Positions 27,530 to 36,243 of a stretch of DNA of 37,216 bases are shown here, piece after piece; position 1 is the first letter of the stretch; every line of letters begins with the position of its first letter. The translations under genes were made by a program, and so were the position numbers. The DNA lies in the NCBI GenBank assembly GCA_030148805.1, contig JASBSS010000032.1, positions 1-37,216 of the forward strand, in the 5' to 3' direction. Source of the stretch: Thiogranum sp. (lineage in GTDB: Bacteria > Pseudomonadota > Gammaproteobacteria > DSM-19610). Below the pieces are notes generated by a model that was given only the letters and a program-made list of their open reading frames with translations, did no database searches and was not told the origin of the DNA.

Positions 27530-28687
27530 TCACTGGCATTGCAGATAGTCCCGTAACCGCTGCACACCAAGGCGCAGCTGTGCCAGCGAGGTGGTGTAGG
27601 CGAAACGCAGATGCCGTTGGGCGGCCTGCGTGCCGAAGTCGCTGCCCGGGGTGACCGCCACGCCGGCGGTCTCCAACAGTTGCTGGCAGAAGGTGTAGCT
27701 GTCGTCGGTGAAAGCGCTGCAATCGGCGTACAGATAAAAGGCGCCCGCGGGATGGCCGTCGATGCCAAAACCCAGTTCGCGCAGCGCCGGCAGCAGATAG
27801 TCGCGCCGGCGCCGGAATTCCTCCCGGCGCTGCTCGAGCACTGTCTGGGTTCCGGGCTCGAAGGCCGCCAGCGCGGCGTACTGGGCCACGGTCGGGGCGG
27901 CCAGGAAAAGATTCTGCGCCAACGCATCCAGTGGCTGGATGAAATCGGCGGGCGCCACCAACCAGCCGAGGCGCCAGCCCGTCATGCCGAAATACTTGGA
28001 AAAGCTGTTGATGACGAACACATCGTCGCCCAGCTCCAAGGCCGTGTAGGGCCGGCCCTCGTAGTAGAGATTCTGATAGATCTCGTCGACCACCAGCGCA
28101 CCGCCGCGCTCGCGCACCGCGCCGAGCAAGGCGGCCATCTGTGCGCGTGGCAGGACACTGCCGGTGGGATTGGAGGGGCTGGCGATCAACGCCGCGACGG
28201 TCGCGCTGGACCAATGGCGGGTCACACTCTCGGCGTCGAGCTGATAATGGGGCCGCCCGGTGACCGGCACCGCGACCGGCTCACCGCCGAACAGGCGGAC
28301 GAAATTGGGGTTGCAGGGATAGCCCGGATCGCTCATCAGCACGCGGCTGCCCGGATCCACCAGCGCCGCGCTCAGCAGCTGCAGCGCGCCGGAAGCCCCG
28401 GGCGTGATCACAATACGTTGCGCGCTGATCTCCACCCCGAAACGTCGCCGGTAGTCCTCGGCGATCGCCTGGCGCAAGGCTGGCAAACCTAACGCGGGGG
28501 TGTAGTGGGTCTGTCCGGCCTGCAGGGCGGCGACGCCGGCGGCGGTGATCGGCGCAGGGGTGTCGAAGTCGGGTTCGCCGATTTCCATGTGGACGATACG
28601 GCGGCCCTCGCTTTCGAGTTGTCGCGCCCGGGCCAACAACGCCATCACCTGGAATGGCGTTATCGATGCCAGGCGGCGGGCCTTCAT
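27530..28687 (-). CDS. Class I/II PLP-dependent aminotransferase
   Basis: Fold-type I aminotransferase, 385 residues, cytoplasmic. The PLP lysine is K231 in VINSFSKYFGMTGWRLGW, with ASPSNPTG (169-176) and DEIYQNLYYEG (201-211) supplying Asn and Asp/Tyr cofactor contacts. It resembles the aspartate/aromatic-type subgroup annotated as alanine or valine-pyruvate transaminase; the amino acid cannot be assigned from sequence. Its ATG overlaps the stop of the CbbY-like gene (ATGA), and the cysZ-like gene follows 13 bp later, making a three-gene operon. Confidence 0.92.
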   Translation of the reverse strand: MKARRLASITPFQVMALLARARQLESEGRRIVHMEIGEPDFDTPAPITAAGVAALQAGQTHYTPALGLPALRQAIAEDYRRRFGVEISAQRIVITPGASGALQLLSAALVDPGSRVLMSDPGYPCNPNFVRLFGGEPVAVPVTGRPHYQLDAESVTRHWSSATVAALIASPSNPTGSVLPRAQMAALLGAVRERGGALVVDEIYQNLYYEGRPYTALELGDDVFVINSFSKYFGMTGWRLGWLVAPADFIQPLDALAQNLFLAAPTVAQYAALAAFEPGTQTVLEQRREEFRRRRDYLLPALRELGFGIDGHPAGAFYLYADCSAFTDDSYTFCQQLLETAGVAVTPGSDFGTQAAQRHLRFAYTTSLAQLRLGVQRLRDYLQCQ

Positions 28688-29463
28688 GGCGCGGCCTGAG
28701 GCTCACCTTCGGCGTGCAGTTGGCGCAATTGCTCGACATTCACGTAGCGATGACCGTTGGCGCTTCCGGCGAGCACGTGGAAGGGCGCCTCGGGCTCGCC
28801 GAGCTGATCGAGCACCAGCGCCGCGCCAGCGAAGCTCTGCCCCTGGGTATACTGGCTCACCGTCACCAGCGTCTGCACGCCCGCCTCCAGCGCCGAACGC
28901 AGCCCGTTTTCCGAGTCCTCGAACGCCAGGCACTCCTGCGGCGTGACCCCCATTTCGCGCATGGCATAGTGATAGATGTCCGGCGCCGGTTTTTTCTCCG
29001 GCACCACCCCGCCGGCGGCAATGACCTCGAACCAGTCTTCGGCGTCCGCGGCGAGGCTGTGTTGCAACAAGGCGGTGACGTTGGCCGGCGTGGTGGTGGT
29101 GGCGATGCCTAACCGCAGACCGGCCTGGCGCGCCTCGGCGAGCAACCGGCGCACGCCCGGGCGCAGCCCCACTTCCCCGGCGGCCACCATCTGGGTGTAA
29201 ATTTCGGTCTTGGCGGCATGCAGACCGGCGATGTATTCCTGCGCATTACCGGGGATGCTGAAATCCGGCCGCTGGGTGTCCAGATAGTGGCGAATACGCT
29301 CCTTGCCGCCGGTGACCGCCAGCAGTTGGCCGTAATCCTCCGCCGACCAGTTCCAGTCGAGTCCGGCGCGGGCGAAGGCGCGGTTGAAGGCTTCACGATG
29401 CGTTTCCTCGGTCTCGGCCAAGGTGCCATCCACATCGAACAACAGGGTCGTCAATCGCTGCAT
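28684..29463 (-). CDS. cbbY: CbbY-like HAD phosphatase
   Basis: Haloacid-dehalogenase phosphatase of 259 residues. Motif I is LLFDVDGTLAETEETHREAF with nucleophile Asp10 and acid Asp12. The cap holds AVTGGKERIRHYL, a hallmark of CbbY. Motif II is GIATTTTPANV, and motifs III/IV read PEKKPAPDIYHYAM and FEDSENGL. CbbY removes the Rubisco inhibitor xylulose-1,5-bisphosphate, so its presence supports a Calvin-cycle host. First gene of the operon with the aminotransferase and cysZ-like genes, divergent from dksA. Other beta-phosphoglucomutase-like activities remain possible. Confidence 0.85.
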   Translation of the reverse strand: MQRLTTLLFDVDGTLAETEETHREAFNRAFARAGLDWNWSAEDYGQLLAVTGGKERIRHYLDTQRPDFSIPGNAQEYIAGLHAAKTEIYTQMVAAGEVGLRPGVRRLLAEARQAGLRLGIATTTTPANVTALLQHSLAADAEDWFEVIAAGGVVPEKKPAPDIYHYAMREMGVTPQECLAFEDSENGLRSALEAGVQTLVTVSQYTQGQSFAGAALVLDQLGEPEAPFHVLAGSANGHRYVNVEQLRQLHAEGEPQAAP

Positions 29464-29623
29464 GATCTGCTTTTCCCAGTAAATATCGCGCGCTAGCGTA
29501 CCCCACCCGGGAAAGCGGCAACAAGCCCGGCCGGCATCGGGTAATTTTGCCTAAACGGCCTTGACTCCGCTCAATTCGGGCCGGAAACTAGCGCACTTAA
29601 ATTTATCGGGTCGGCGCAAAGGC

Positions 29624-29652
29624 TTGCCCGATGAGCGGGTTTTTGATATAGA
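29624..29652 (+). promoter_or_regulatory. dksA promoter with extended -10
   Basis: TTGCCC (29624-29629), 17-bp spacer, then TGA-TATAGA (29644-29652), an extended -10 arrangement. The expected start region (GCACGGC) is GC-rich. A GC-rich discriminator is a known feature of promoters repressed by ppGpp/DksA, so autoregulation is possible. GGGAGAG precedes the dksA ATG by 5 bases. Confidence 0.5.
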
Positions 29653-29689
29653 GCACGGCTACTTTTGTGTCGCTGGTCGGGAGAGTTGA

Positions 29690-30400
29690 ATGGCTGCCAA
29701 GAAAAAGGCTGCGAAAGCGAAGAGCAAGACGGTCGCAAAAAAGGCTGTGACCAAGAAAAAGGCCGTGGCAACGAAGAAAACGGCCGCCAAGAAGACAGCG
29801 AGCAAAAAGGCCCCGACGAAGAAGGCCCCGGCAAAGAAAGCGGCGGCGAAAAAGGCGCCGGCAAAAAAAACCAGCGCCAAACCCGCGGCAAAGACCAAGG
29901 CCGCCGCCGCGTCCGGCAAAAAGCCGGCGCCGGCGAAGAAGCGCCCGAGCGCCCGGACTGCGGCGACCGCGAGCCCCGTCTCCAGCACCGGTCCGGCCCA
30001 GGATATCGCCCCCTATCAGAAGCAAAAAGACGAAGAGTACATGAACGAAGCGCAACTCGAGCACTTCCGCAACATACTCCTCGCCTGGAAGCGCGAACTG
30101 ATGGAGGAGGTGGATCGAACCGTGCACCACATGCAGGACGAAGCGGCGAACTTCCCCGATCCCAACGACCGGGCCACCCAGGAATCGGAGTTCAGCATGG
30201 AATTGCGCGCGCGTGACCGCGAGCGCAAACTGATCAAGAAAATCGACGAAGCCCTGATGAATCTCGAAAACGAGGAATACGGCTATTGCGAGGCCTGTGG
30301 CGTCGAGATCGGTATCCGGCGCCTCGAGGCGCGTCCCACCGCCACCTTGTGCATCGACTGCAAGACGCTCGATGAGATTCGCGAAAAACAAATGGGCTAG
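29690..30400 (+). CDS. dksA: DksA with histone-H1-like lysine-rich N-terminal tail
   Basis: RNA polymerase secondary-channel regulator acting with ppGpp; 236 residues against about 150 in E. coli. The core begins near residue 104. It has the coiled-coil tip [10 protein letters not shown] (D157, D160, A162) and a four-cysteine zinc finger (C200, C203, C221, C224). The first 103 residues are low-complexity Lys/Ala/Pro with repeats like KKAPAKK; 32 of the first 90 residues are Lys. This resembles AlgP or eukaryotic H1 tails. ATG 29690 is supported by GGGAGAG, and no ATG is well placed at the core. The tail could bind DNA, RNA or polymerase. Confidence 0.95.
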   Translation: MAAKKKAAKAKSKTVAKKAVTKKKAVATKKTAAKKTASKKAPTKKAPAKKAAAKKAPAKKTSAKPAAKTKAAAASGKKPAPAKKRPSARTAATASPVSSTGPAQDIAPYQKQKDEEYMNEAQLEHFRNILLAWKRELMEEVDRTVHHMQDEAANFPDPNDRATQESEFSMELRARDRERKLIKKIDEALMNLENEEYGYCEACGVEIGIRRLEARPTATLCIDCKTLDEIREKQMG

Positions 30401-30411
30401 CCACGGCTAGC
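30396..30411 (+). promoter_or_regulatory. Hairpin across the dksA stop and gluQ start
   Basis: GCTAGC (30396-30401) repeats as GCTAGC (30406-30411) with loop CACG, giving a 6-bp stem. It contains the dksA TAG, and the candidate ACG start codon of gluQ lies in its loop. No T-tract follows, so it is not an intrinsic terminator. A terminator-controlled dksA-gluQ junction is known in Shigella. Confidence 0.5.
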
Positions 30412-31308
30412 GCTTCCCCCTATCGCGGACGCTTCGCGCCCTCGCCTACCGGGGCGCTGCATTTCGGCTCTCTGGTGGCCGCCGTGGGCAGCTACCTCGA
30501 CGCCCGTGCCCAGGATGGCCGCTGGCTGGTGCGCATCGAAGACCTGGACGCACCGCGCGCGCAGCCCGGCGCGGCCGCCGACATCCTCGCAACCCTGGCC
30601 GCTTTCGGCCTGCACTCGGACGAACCCGTCGTCTACCAGCAACAGCGCGGCCACCACTACCGGCAGGCATTGCAGCGCCTGGAGGCGCTGGGCCACTGTT
30701 ACCCCTGCGCTTGTTCGCGACGCGATATCCGGCAACTGGGCGCCGCCACCGGCCTGCCCCCGGGTATCTATCCCGGCACCTGTCGCGACGGTTTGCCGCC
30801 CGGGCGGCGCGCGCGCGCCACGCGGCTAAGAGTGCCGGAACGCGCCATCGGCTTCCATGACCGCGTCCAGGGCAGGCAGGAGGTGTGGCTGCCGGGCGAA
30901 TTCGGCGATTTCATTCTCAAACGCGCCGACGGCCTGTTCGCCTATCAGCTCGCCGTGGTGGTGGACGACGCCCTGCAAGGCATCACCCATGTGGTGCGCG
31001 GCGCCGATCTGCTCAACGCCAGCGCCGCTCAGATACTGTTGCACGAACTGCTCGGCTCCTCCCCTCCCACCTACCTGCATCTTCCCGTGGCGGCCGACCC
31101 CAGCGGCGCCAAGTTGAGCAAGCAGACCCACGCCCGGGCGGTCGACCCTGGGCGGGCCGTGCCCACCCTGTGCCAGGTCATGGGCTTTCTCGGCCAGCGG
31201 CCGCCACCCGGGTTACAGACCGCCCCGTTACAGGATTTCTGGCGCTGGGCGATCACCCACTGGCGGGTGGAGCGCGTGCCGGCGACACGCCTGATACGCC
31301 AGCATTGA
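30403..31308 (+). CDS. gluQ: Glutamyl-Q tRNA(Asp) synthetase with apparent ACG start
   Basis: Truncated GluRS paralog that glutamylates queuosine in tRNA(Asp); about 301 residues. The class I signature is YRGRFAPSPTGALHFGSLVA and the second motif is KLSKQTHARAV. Zinc-ligand-like CYPCACSRRD and YPGTCRDG are present. No ATG, GTG or TTG lies in frame between the stop at 30373 and the conserved N-terminus. ACG at 30403 would give MASASPYRGRF, the expected start. The first normal candidate, GTG 30475, would delete the HIGH-like motif. Coupling to dksA termination (2 bp gap) could help. A point error turning ATG into ACG is the main alternative. Confidence 0.85.
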   Translation, partial: TASASPYRGRFAPSPTGALHFGSLVAAVGSYLDARAQDGRWLVRIEDLDAPRAQPGAAADILATLAAFGLHSDEPVVYQQQRGHHYRQALQRLEALGHCYPCACSRRDIRQLGAATGLPPGIYPGTCRDGLPPGRRARATRLRVPERAIGFHDRVQGRQEVWLPGEFGDFILKRADGLFAYQLAVVVDDALQGITHVVRGADLLNASAAQILLHELLGSSPPTYLHLPVAADPSGAKLSKQTHARAVDPGRAVPTLCQVMGFLGQRPPPGLQTAPLQDFWRWAITHWRVERVPATRLIRQH

Positions 31309-31334
31309 TCCTTTTTTTACAATATCCGTACAAT
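31305..31334 (+). promoter_or_regulatory. acs promoter
   Basis: TTGATC (31305-31310), 18-bp spacer with a run of seven T, and TACAAT (31329-31334). The -35 overlaps the gluQ stop codon. The predicted start leaves a leader of about 23 nt with AAGGAG (31351-31356) 7 bp before the acs ATG. Confidence 0.6.
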
Positions 31335-31363
31335 GACAAAAAACAACGCCAAGGAGTGACCGC

Positions 31364-33301
31364 ATGTCCGAGGAGAAAGTCTATCCGGTGCCCGCCGCCT
31401 TCGCCGCCACCGCGCACATCGATAGCGAGTCCTATCAGCGACTGTACCGCCAGTCCGTGGAAGACCCGGAATCCTTCTGGGCCGAGCAGGCCGACCGCTT
31501 CCTGAGCTGGTACAAGCCCTGGGACCGGGTGCTGGAGTGGGATTTCAAGCGCGCGCACGTGCGCTGGTTCGAGGGCGCCGAGCTCAACGTCAGCTACAAC
31601 TGTATCGACCGCCATCTGGAGCGGCGCGGCGACCAGGTCGCCATCATCTGGGAGGGCGACGAGCCCTCGCGTGACAGCCGTATCACCTATCGCGAACTGC
31701 ACCGTCAGGTCTGTATCTTCGCCAACGTGCTGAAAGCCCGCGGCGTGAACAAAGGCGACCGGGTATGTATCTACATGCCCATGATTCCGCAAGCCGCCTA
31801 CGCCATGCTCGCCTGTGCCCGCATCGGCGCCATCCATTCGGTGGTCTTCGGCGGTTTTTCCCCCGAGTCGCTGAAAGACCGGATTCTCGATTCCGATTGC
31901 CGCGTGGTGATCACCGCCGACGAAGGCCGGCGCGGTGGCAAGACGGTGCCGCTCAAAAGCAATACCGATCGCGCCGTGGCCGCCTGCCCCGACGTGCACA
32001 CCGTGCTGGTGTGTCGCTGTACCGGTGGGGACATCCACTGGGAGGACGGGCGCGACGTCTGGTTGCACCAGCTGGCCGGCGAGGTGGATCATCAGTGCGA
32101 ACCGGAACCGATGGGCGCCGAGGACCCATTGTTCATTCTCTACACCTCCGGTTCCACCGGCAAACCCAAAGGCGTGCTGCATACCAGTGGCGGCTATCTG
32201 CTCTATGCCGCCATGACCCACAAGTACGTGTTCGACTATCAGGATGGGGAGCACTACTGGTGCACGGCCGACGTCGGCTGGATCACCGGCCACACCTACA
32301 TCGTCTATGGCCCGCTGGCCAACGGCGCCACCACCTTGATGTTCGAGGGCATCCCCACCTATCCCGACGCCGCGCGCTTCTGGCAGGTGTGCGACAAACA
32401 CCAGGTGGCCAGCTTCTATACCGCGCCCACCGCGATCCGCGCTTTGATGCGCGAGGGCGAACAGCCGGTGAAAAGCTGCGAGCGCAAATCCCTGCGGCTG
32501 CTCGGCACGGTCGGCGAGCCGATCAACCCGGAGGCCTGGGAATGGTACTACCGGGTGGTCGGCGATCAGCGCTGCCCCATCGTCGATACCTGGTGGCAGA
32601 CGGAAACCGGCGGTCACATGATCACCCCCCTGCCTGGGGCCATGGATCTGAAACCGGGCTCGGCCAGTCTGCCGTTTTTCGGCGTGCAGCCGGCGCTGGT
32701 CGATAACGAAGGCCGGCTTCTGGAAGGGGCCGCCGAAGGTAATCTGGTGATCACCCATCCGTGGCCGGGGCAGATGCGCACCGTCTATGGCGACCACCAG
32801 CGTTTCATCGATACTTATTTCTCCGCCTATCCGGGGATGTACTTCACCGGCGACGGCGCCCGACGCGATCAGGACGGCTATTATTGGATCACCGGACGGG
32901 TGGACGACGTGCTCAATGTATCCGGCCACCGGCTCGGCACGGCGGAGTTGGAAAGTGCGCTGGTGTTGCACCCGGACGTCGCCGAGGCCGCGGTGGTCGG
33001 TTTTCCGCACGCCATCAAGGGCCAGGGCATCTACGCCTATGTGACGCTGGTCAAAGGCGTCGAGCCTGCCGAGGCGCTGAAAAACGACTTGATAAAACTG
33101 GTACGCAATGAAATCGGACCGATAGCGACCGTCGACGCCATCCAGTGGGCGCCCGGCCTGCCCAAGACCCGTTCGGGCAAAATCATGCGGCGCATCCTGC
33201 GCAAAATCGCGGCCAACGAAATCGACAGCCTCGGCGACATCTCCACCCTGGCCGAACCCGCGGTGGTCGATCATCTGATACAGAACCGGGTCAACCGATG
33301 A
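31364..33301 (+). CDS. acs: Acetyl-CoA synthetase (AMP-forming)
   Basis: Converts acetate, ATP and CoA to acetyl-CoA via acetyl-AMP; 645 residues, normal length. The P-loop [14 protein letters not shown], the motif [12 protein letters not shown] with the Trp that favours acetate, and the hinge segment [15 protein letters not shown] are present. The A10 motif [14 protein letters not shown] has the acetylation-target K606. HRLGTAE replaces the commoner HRMGTAE. AAGGAG precedes the ATG. The stop overlaps the start of the double-receiver gene (ATGA), an unusual partner. Acetate scavenging by an autotroph is the likely role. Confidence 0.95.
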   Translation: MSEEKVYPVPAAFAATAHIDSESYQRLYRQSVEDPESFWAEQADRFLSWYKPWDRVLEWDFKRAHVRWFEGAELNVSYNCIDRHLERRGDQVAIIWEGDEPSRDSRITYRELHRQVCIFANVLKARGVNKGDRVCIYMPMIPQAAYAMLACARIGAIHSVVFGGFSPESLKDRILDSDCRVVITADEGRRGGKTVPLKSNTDRAVAACPDVHTVLVCRCTGGDIHWEDGRDVWLHQLAGEVDHQCEPEPMGAEDPLFILYTSGSTGKPKGVLHTSGGYLLYAAMTHKYVFDYQDGEHYWCTADVGWITGHTYIVYGPLANGATTLMFEGIPTYPDAARFWQVCDKHQVASFYTAPTAIRALMREGEQPVKSCERKSLRLLGTVGEPINPEAWEWYYRVVGDQRCPIVDTWWQTETGGHMITPLPGAMDLKPGSASLPFFGVQPALVDNEGRLLEGAAEGNLVITHPWPGQMRTVYGDHQRFIDTYFSAYPGMYFTGDGARRDQDGYYWITGRVDDVLNVSGHRLGTAELESALVLHPDVAEAAVVGFPHAIKGQGIYAYVTLVKGVEPAEALKNDLIKLVRNEIGPIATVDAIQWAPGLPKTRSGKIMRRILRKIAANEIDSLGDISTLAEPAVVDHLIQNRVNR

Positions 33302-34089
33302 GCGGCCTGTCGATCGGCCAGTTGGAGATTCTGCTGGTCGAACCCTCCAGCACCCAGCATCGGATCATCGAGGAGTATCTGCAGCAAATGGGCGCCGCGC
33401 AGTTGCAGTGGGTCGACAACGGCAGCGCGGCGCTGGAGCGCATGCGCGCGCATCCGCCCGATCTGATCATCAGCGCCATGCACCTGCCCGACATGACCGG
33501 TACCGAGCTGGTGCAGCGGATGCGTGCCGACGAGTCGCTCATCGACACGCCGTTCATGCTCATCTCCAGCGAAACCGGTATCCGTTATCTCGAACCCCTG
33601 CGCCAGGCCGGCGTCATCGCCATCCTTCCCAAGCCATTCAGCCGCGAACAACTGAGCCACTCCCTGCTGGCCACCCTCGACTATCTCCAACCCGATCCGC
33701 TGCAATTGCAGCAGTTCGCGCCCGACGAGCTGCGCGTGCTCATCGTGGACGACAGTTCCACTTCGCGGCGTATCGTGCGGCAGATGCTGGAGCGCCTGGG
33801 CGTCGAGCAGTTCGTCGAAGCCGAGAACGGCCAGCAGGCGATCGAACTGATCCAGCAATCCTTCTTCGACCTGATCGTCACCGATTACAACATGCCGCAG
33901 ATGGACGGCGAGCAGCTCAGCCAGTACATCCGCAATCAGAGCTCGCAGCAGAGCGTGCCGGTGCTGATGGTGACCTCGGAAACCGACCGCAACCGGCTCG
34001 CGGGCATCGCCCGCAGCGGCGTCTCCGCTATATTCGACAAGCCTTTCACCATTGAAACCTTACGCGACACCATCGAGCGCGTGCTTTAG
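33298..34089 (+). CDS. Double-receiver response regulator with a pseudo-receiver first domain
   Basis: 263 residues made of two CheY-like receivers and no output domain. The first (about 9-130) has lost its chemistry: the acidic pair is replaced (LLVEPSST) and the phospho-acceptor Asp is Ala60 ([14 protein letters not shown]), though KPF is kept. The second (about 145-263) is intact: [11 protein letters not shown], phospho-acceptor D196 ([14 protein letters not shown]), TSE and DKPF. ATG 33298 lies in the acs stop codon (ATGA). Its kinase is not in the window. It may act as an adaptor, sensing phosphorylation in domain 2 and binding a partner through domain 1. Confidence 0.9.
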   Translation: MSGLSIGQLEILLVEPSSTQHRIIEEYLQQMGAAQLQWVDNGSAALERMRAHPPDLIISAMHLPDMTGTELVQRMRADESLIDTPFMLISSETGIRYLEPLRQAGVIAILPKPFSREQLSHSLLATLDYLQPDPLQLQQFAPDELRVLIVDDSSTSRRIVRQMLERLGVEQFVEAENGQQAIELIQQSFFDLIVTDYNMPQMDGEQLSQYIRNQSSQQSVPVLMVTSETDRNRLAGIARSGVSAIFDKPFTIETLRDTIERVL

Positions 34090-34371
34090 GACTCACCCGG
34101 GGCGGAAATCCTTCCGTGCCGCACTTGAGGTGCATTCCAGAAAATCCTCATAACTCTTCGTAATACCTCCATAATAAATTAGGATGCCATCCGCGCCTCA
34201 CGGCAGGAGCCGGTGCGGTCTCCCGCGCGCCCGTCTCAAGCTGATCGCCCCCCGGCCGATAGCCCTCCCACATTGTCTCGTGGCAGGACTGGCACATTTT
34301 CGGGATGAATCGGGGGGCTGGCGGTAGCGGTCCCGCTCTTTAAGGACGACTACGCTGGGAATCACATCATA
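34090..34371. other. Intergenic region before the beta-propeller gene
   Basis: No gene was recognised in these 282 bp. A short hairpin (CGGAA 34103-34107 with TTCCG 34112-34116) follows the receiver gene. GCCCCCCG (34247-34254) and CGGGGGGC (34311-34318) form a distant 8-bp dyad. An AT-rich stretch near 34142-34183 may hold a promoter. No clear -35/-10 pair was identified. Confidence 0.35.
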
Positions 34372-35730
34372 ATGAAAGTATCCGCACTGCTGAAAACCGC
34401 CGCCCTGGGTCTTGCCCTGGCGTGCAACACGGCCGCCTTTGGCGGCGAAGACGACGACATCTACACCGTGCATTTCTCCGCCGACGGCAAACATATCATC
34501 ACCGGGGGCGCCGGCGGCTTCACCCTGTCGGAGAAAGACAAGTACACCGGCGGGATCAAGATCTGGGACAGCGAAACCGGCGACATGATCGACGCCATGG
34601 GGCAGCGTTCCGATCTGGACACGATCTTCGGCACCCAGTATGGCCGTGTCGGCGACACCCGCTGGGGCATCAGCAACTTCAAGGATGTCGTGCTGACCGG
34701 TTCCTATCCGCAGGGCAAGGTGCTGCTGCTGCCCAGTTCACTGGGGCGGATGGCCAACAACAGCACGCAGCAGATGCCGGACTTCATCGGCGGTTATATC
34801 GATCTGGACAGCCACACCATCAAACGTATCAAGATGTCGCAGCTGTCCACGGACAAAGGCAACTGCGACCCGAAAACCGGTTTTCATGACTACGTCGGAC
34901 CGATCGTGCCGTCCAACAACGGCCGGTACGCGGCCATCGTGGTCAACACCTGCAAGGCGGTGCGCGACAACAAGGACCGGCAGGTGGGCTTTGAATATCG
35001 CTCCGACCTGCACGTGATGGATCTGAGCAAGTTCAGCGTCATCCAGACGGTCAACCACCTGGACGCAGGTGTCTATGCGCTGGGCATCACCGACAACGGC
35101 CAGCGCGTCGCCTATGTCGGCCGTGATCAGTTCGCGGTCCTGGACCTCGACAGCGGCGAGCGCCACGTGGTCGAGAGCTATCCCGACAGCGCGTTCATGA
35201 TTCCCCGTCAGTTCAGCACCCTGCGCTTCAGCCAGGACGGTCACAAGCTGATCTCGCTGCGCAACATCTACGACATCGACAGCGGCACCGAGAAGACGCT
35301 GAAATGGACCGACACCGACGCCAAGAAGCCCATGCGCATCTCCAATATCAGCGTCGCCCCGGATCTGAGTTACTTCGCCATGGTGGTGCCCAAGCGCTCG
35401 CTGATCATGTTCGGCGACGACGGCCTGCCGCACTCCTATGGCAAGGCCGACAAGGTGATCCTGCTCGACGCCAGCAGCGGCGAGCGCACCGAACTGGAGA
35501 TCACCAAGTCGATGACCGAAGGCAAGCGCTGCGTCACCGATATCTCACCGGACAGCGAGCGCGTCGCCGTCGGCTGCAAGGGCGGTCTGCTGCGCGTGTT
35601 CAACGCCCGCACCGGCGAGATGGTCTGGCAGAAGCAGAATATCGGCCAGAAGCACGACAACGGCCTGATGAACGTGCGCTTCCAAAGCCGCGACTCGCGC
35701 TTGTCGCTGGCGCAGGCGACGCGCTGGTGA
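34372..35730 (+). CDS. Exported WD40-like beta-propeller protein, probable 3' frameshift
   Basis: A 452-residue protein with a Sec signal (KTAALGLALACNTAAFG, cleavage near residue 24), so periplasmic. WD40-like blades are visible: VHFSADGKHIITGG, GGIKIWDSETGDMID, LRFSQDGHKLISL, TDISPDSERVAVGCKGG and LRVFNARTGEMVW. The final blade begins NVRFQSRDSRL and then turns into SLAQATRW. In the -1 frame the DNA instead reads VAGAGDALVS before TAA at 35735, a better blade ending, so one base may be missing near 35703. Function is unknown. A strong terminator follows. Only a weak Shine-Dalgarno is seen. Confidence 0.8.
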   Translation: MKVSALLKTAALGLALACNTAAFGGEDDDIYTVHFSADGKHIITGGAGGFTLSEKDKYTGGIKIWDSETGDMIDAMGQRSDLDTIFGTQYGRVGDTRWGISNFKDVVLTGSYPQGKVLLLPSSLGRMANNSTQQMPDFIGGYIDLDSHTIKRIKMSQLSTDKGNCDPKTGFHDYVGPIVPSNNGRYAAIVVNTCKAVRDNKDRQVGFEYRSDLHVMDLSKFSVIQTVNHLDAGVYALGITDNGQRVAYVGRDQFAVLDLDSGERHVVESYPDSAFMIPRQFSTLRFSQDGHKLISLRNIYDIDSGTEKTLKWTDTDAKKPMRISNISVAPDLSYFAMVVPKRSLIMFGDDGLPHSYGKADKVILLDASSGERTELEITKSMTEGKRCVTDISPDSERVAVGCKGGLLRVFNARTGEMVWQKQNIGQKHDNGLMNVRFQSRDSRLSLAQATRW

Positions 35731-35766
35731 GCTAACGGTCTGCGGACCTTGCGTGCCGCAACAAAT

Positions 35767-35789
35767 AGGGGCCGACGGCCCCTTTTTTT
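35767..35789 (+). terminator. Intrinsic terminator after the beta-propeller gene
   Basis: AGGGGCC (35767-35773), loop GAC, GGCCCCT (35777-35783), then a run of seven T. Seven perfect base pairs make this a strong rho-independent terminator. Confidence 0.92.
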
Positions 35790-35955
35790 GGTGTCCCCGC
35801 GCCGTCCACGGCCCTCCGCCGCCGGCTTCGTGGGCCGTTCCCGTTGCCGCCCACCGGGGCTCGTTCATCGGCCGGGGGACTTGTTCAGAACGGTGTGGAG
35901 ATGACGTGGATAAACGCTTTGGGTGGAGGCCCGCGCACAACACCCGGTTGCCGTT

Positions 35956-36243
35956 TCAGCGGAAGGCGTCGGGCCAGCGTTGCTTGCTGTGGATCACGCC
36001 GACGATTTGTACGGTGTCATTTTCAATGGCATACACGAGTAAGTACGGCGTCTGTTTCACCACCCATTCGCGCGTGCCTTCGATGCGCCCGTTACGGCCG
36101 ATCCACGGTTGCGTCGGCAACAGACGACTGGCCTTGGCGATGCGTTGTGCGACCGCCTGCGCCGCCTGGGGGTCGCCCTGGGCAATGTAGTCTTGAGCTT
36201 CGATCAGTTGTCCCAGGGCGCGCTTAGTCCATTTCAGCTTCAA
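35956..36243 (-). CDS. RelE/ParE-family toxin
   Basis: Toxin of a type II toxin-antitoxin pair, 95 residues. The start reads LKLKWTKRALGQLIEAQDYI and the end VYAIENDTVQIVGVIHSKQR, the classic ParE/RelE pattern of basic N-terminus and final beta-strand with conserved His. TTG 36243 is proposed as start since it matches the family N-terminus; an upstream in-frame ORF extends to 36282. The gene overlaps the antitoxin 3' end by 20 bp, so translation is coupled. Gyrase poison (ParE) or mRNA interferase (RelE) cannot be told apart by eye. Confidence 0.85.
   Translation of the reverse strand: MKLKWTKRALGQLIEAQDYIAQGDPQAAQAVAQRIAKASRLLPTQPWIGRNGRIEGTREWVVKQTPYLLVYAIENDTVQIVGVIHSKQRWPDAFR

Noticed and set aside
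29690-29990. Lysine-rich repeats as a tandem DNA repeat or mobile sequence
   Set aside because: The repeats are irregular at DNA level and keep the reading frame of dksA; they are a low-complexity protein tail.
30381-30400. Possible -1 ribosomal frameshift fusing DksA to GluQRS
   Set aside because: gluQ is in the -1 frame of dksA and the stretch is open, but the A-tract (GAAAAAC) does not form a proper slippery heptamer in the dksA frame. The ACG start giving a family-like N-terminus is simpler.
34277-34305. Sigma-54 promoter (TGGCAC) upstream of the beta-propeller gene
   Set aside because: The -24 TGGCAC is present but no TTGC follows at the -12 distance.
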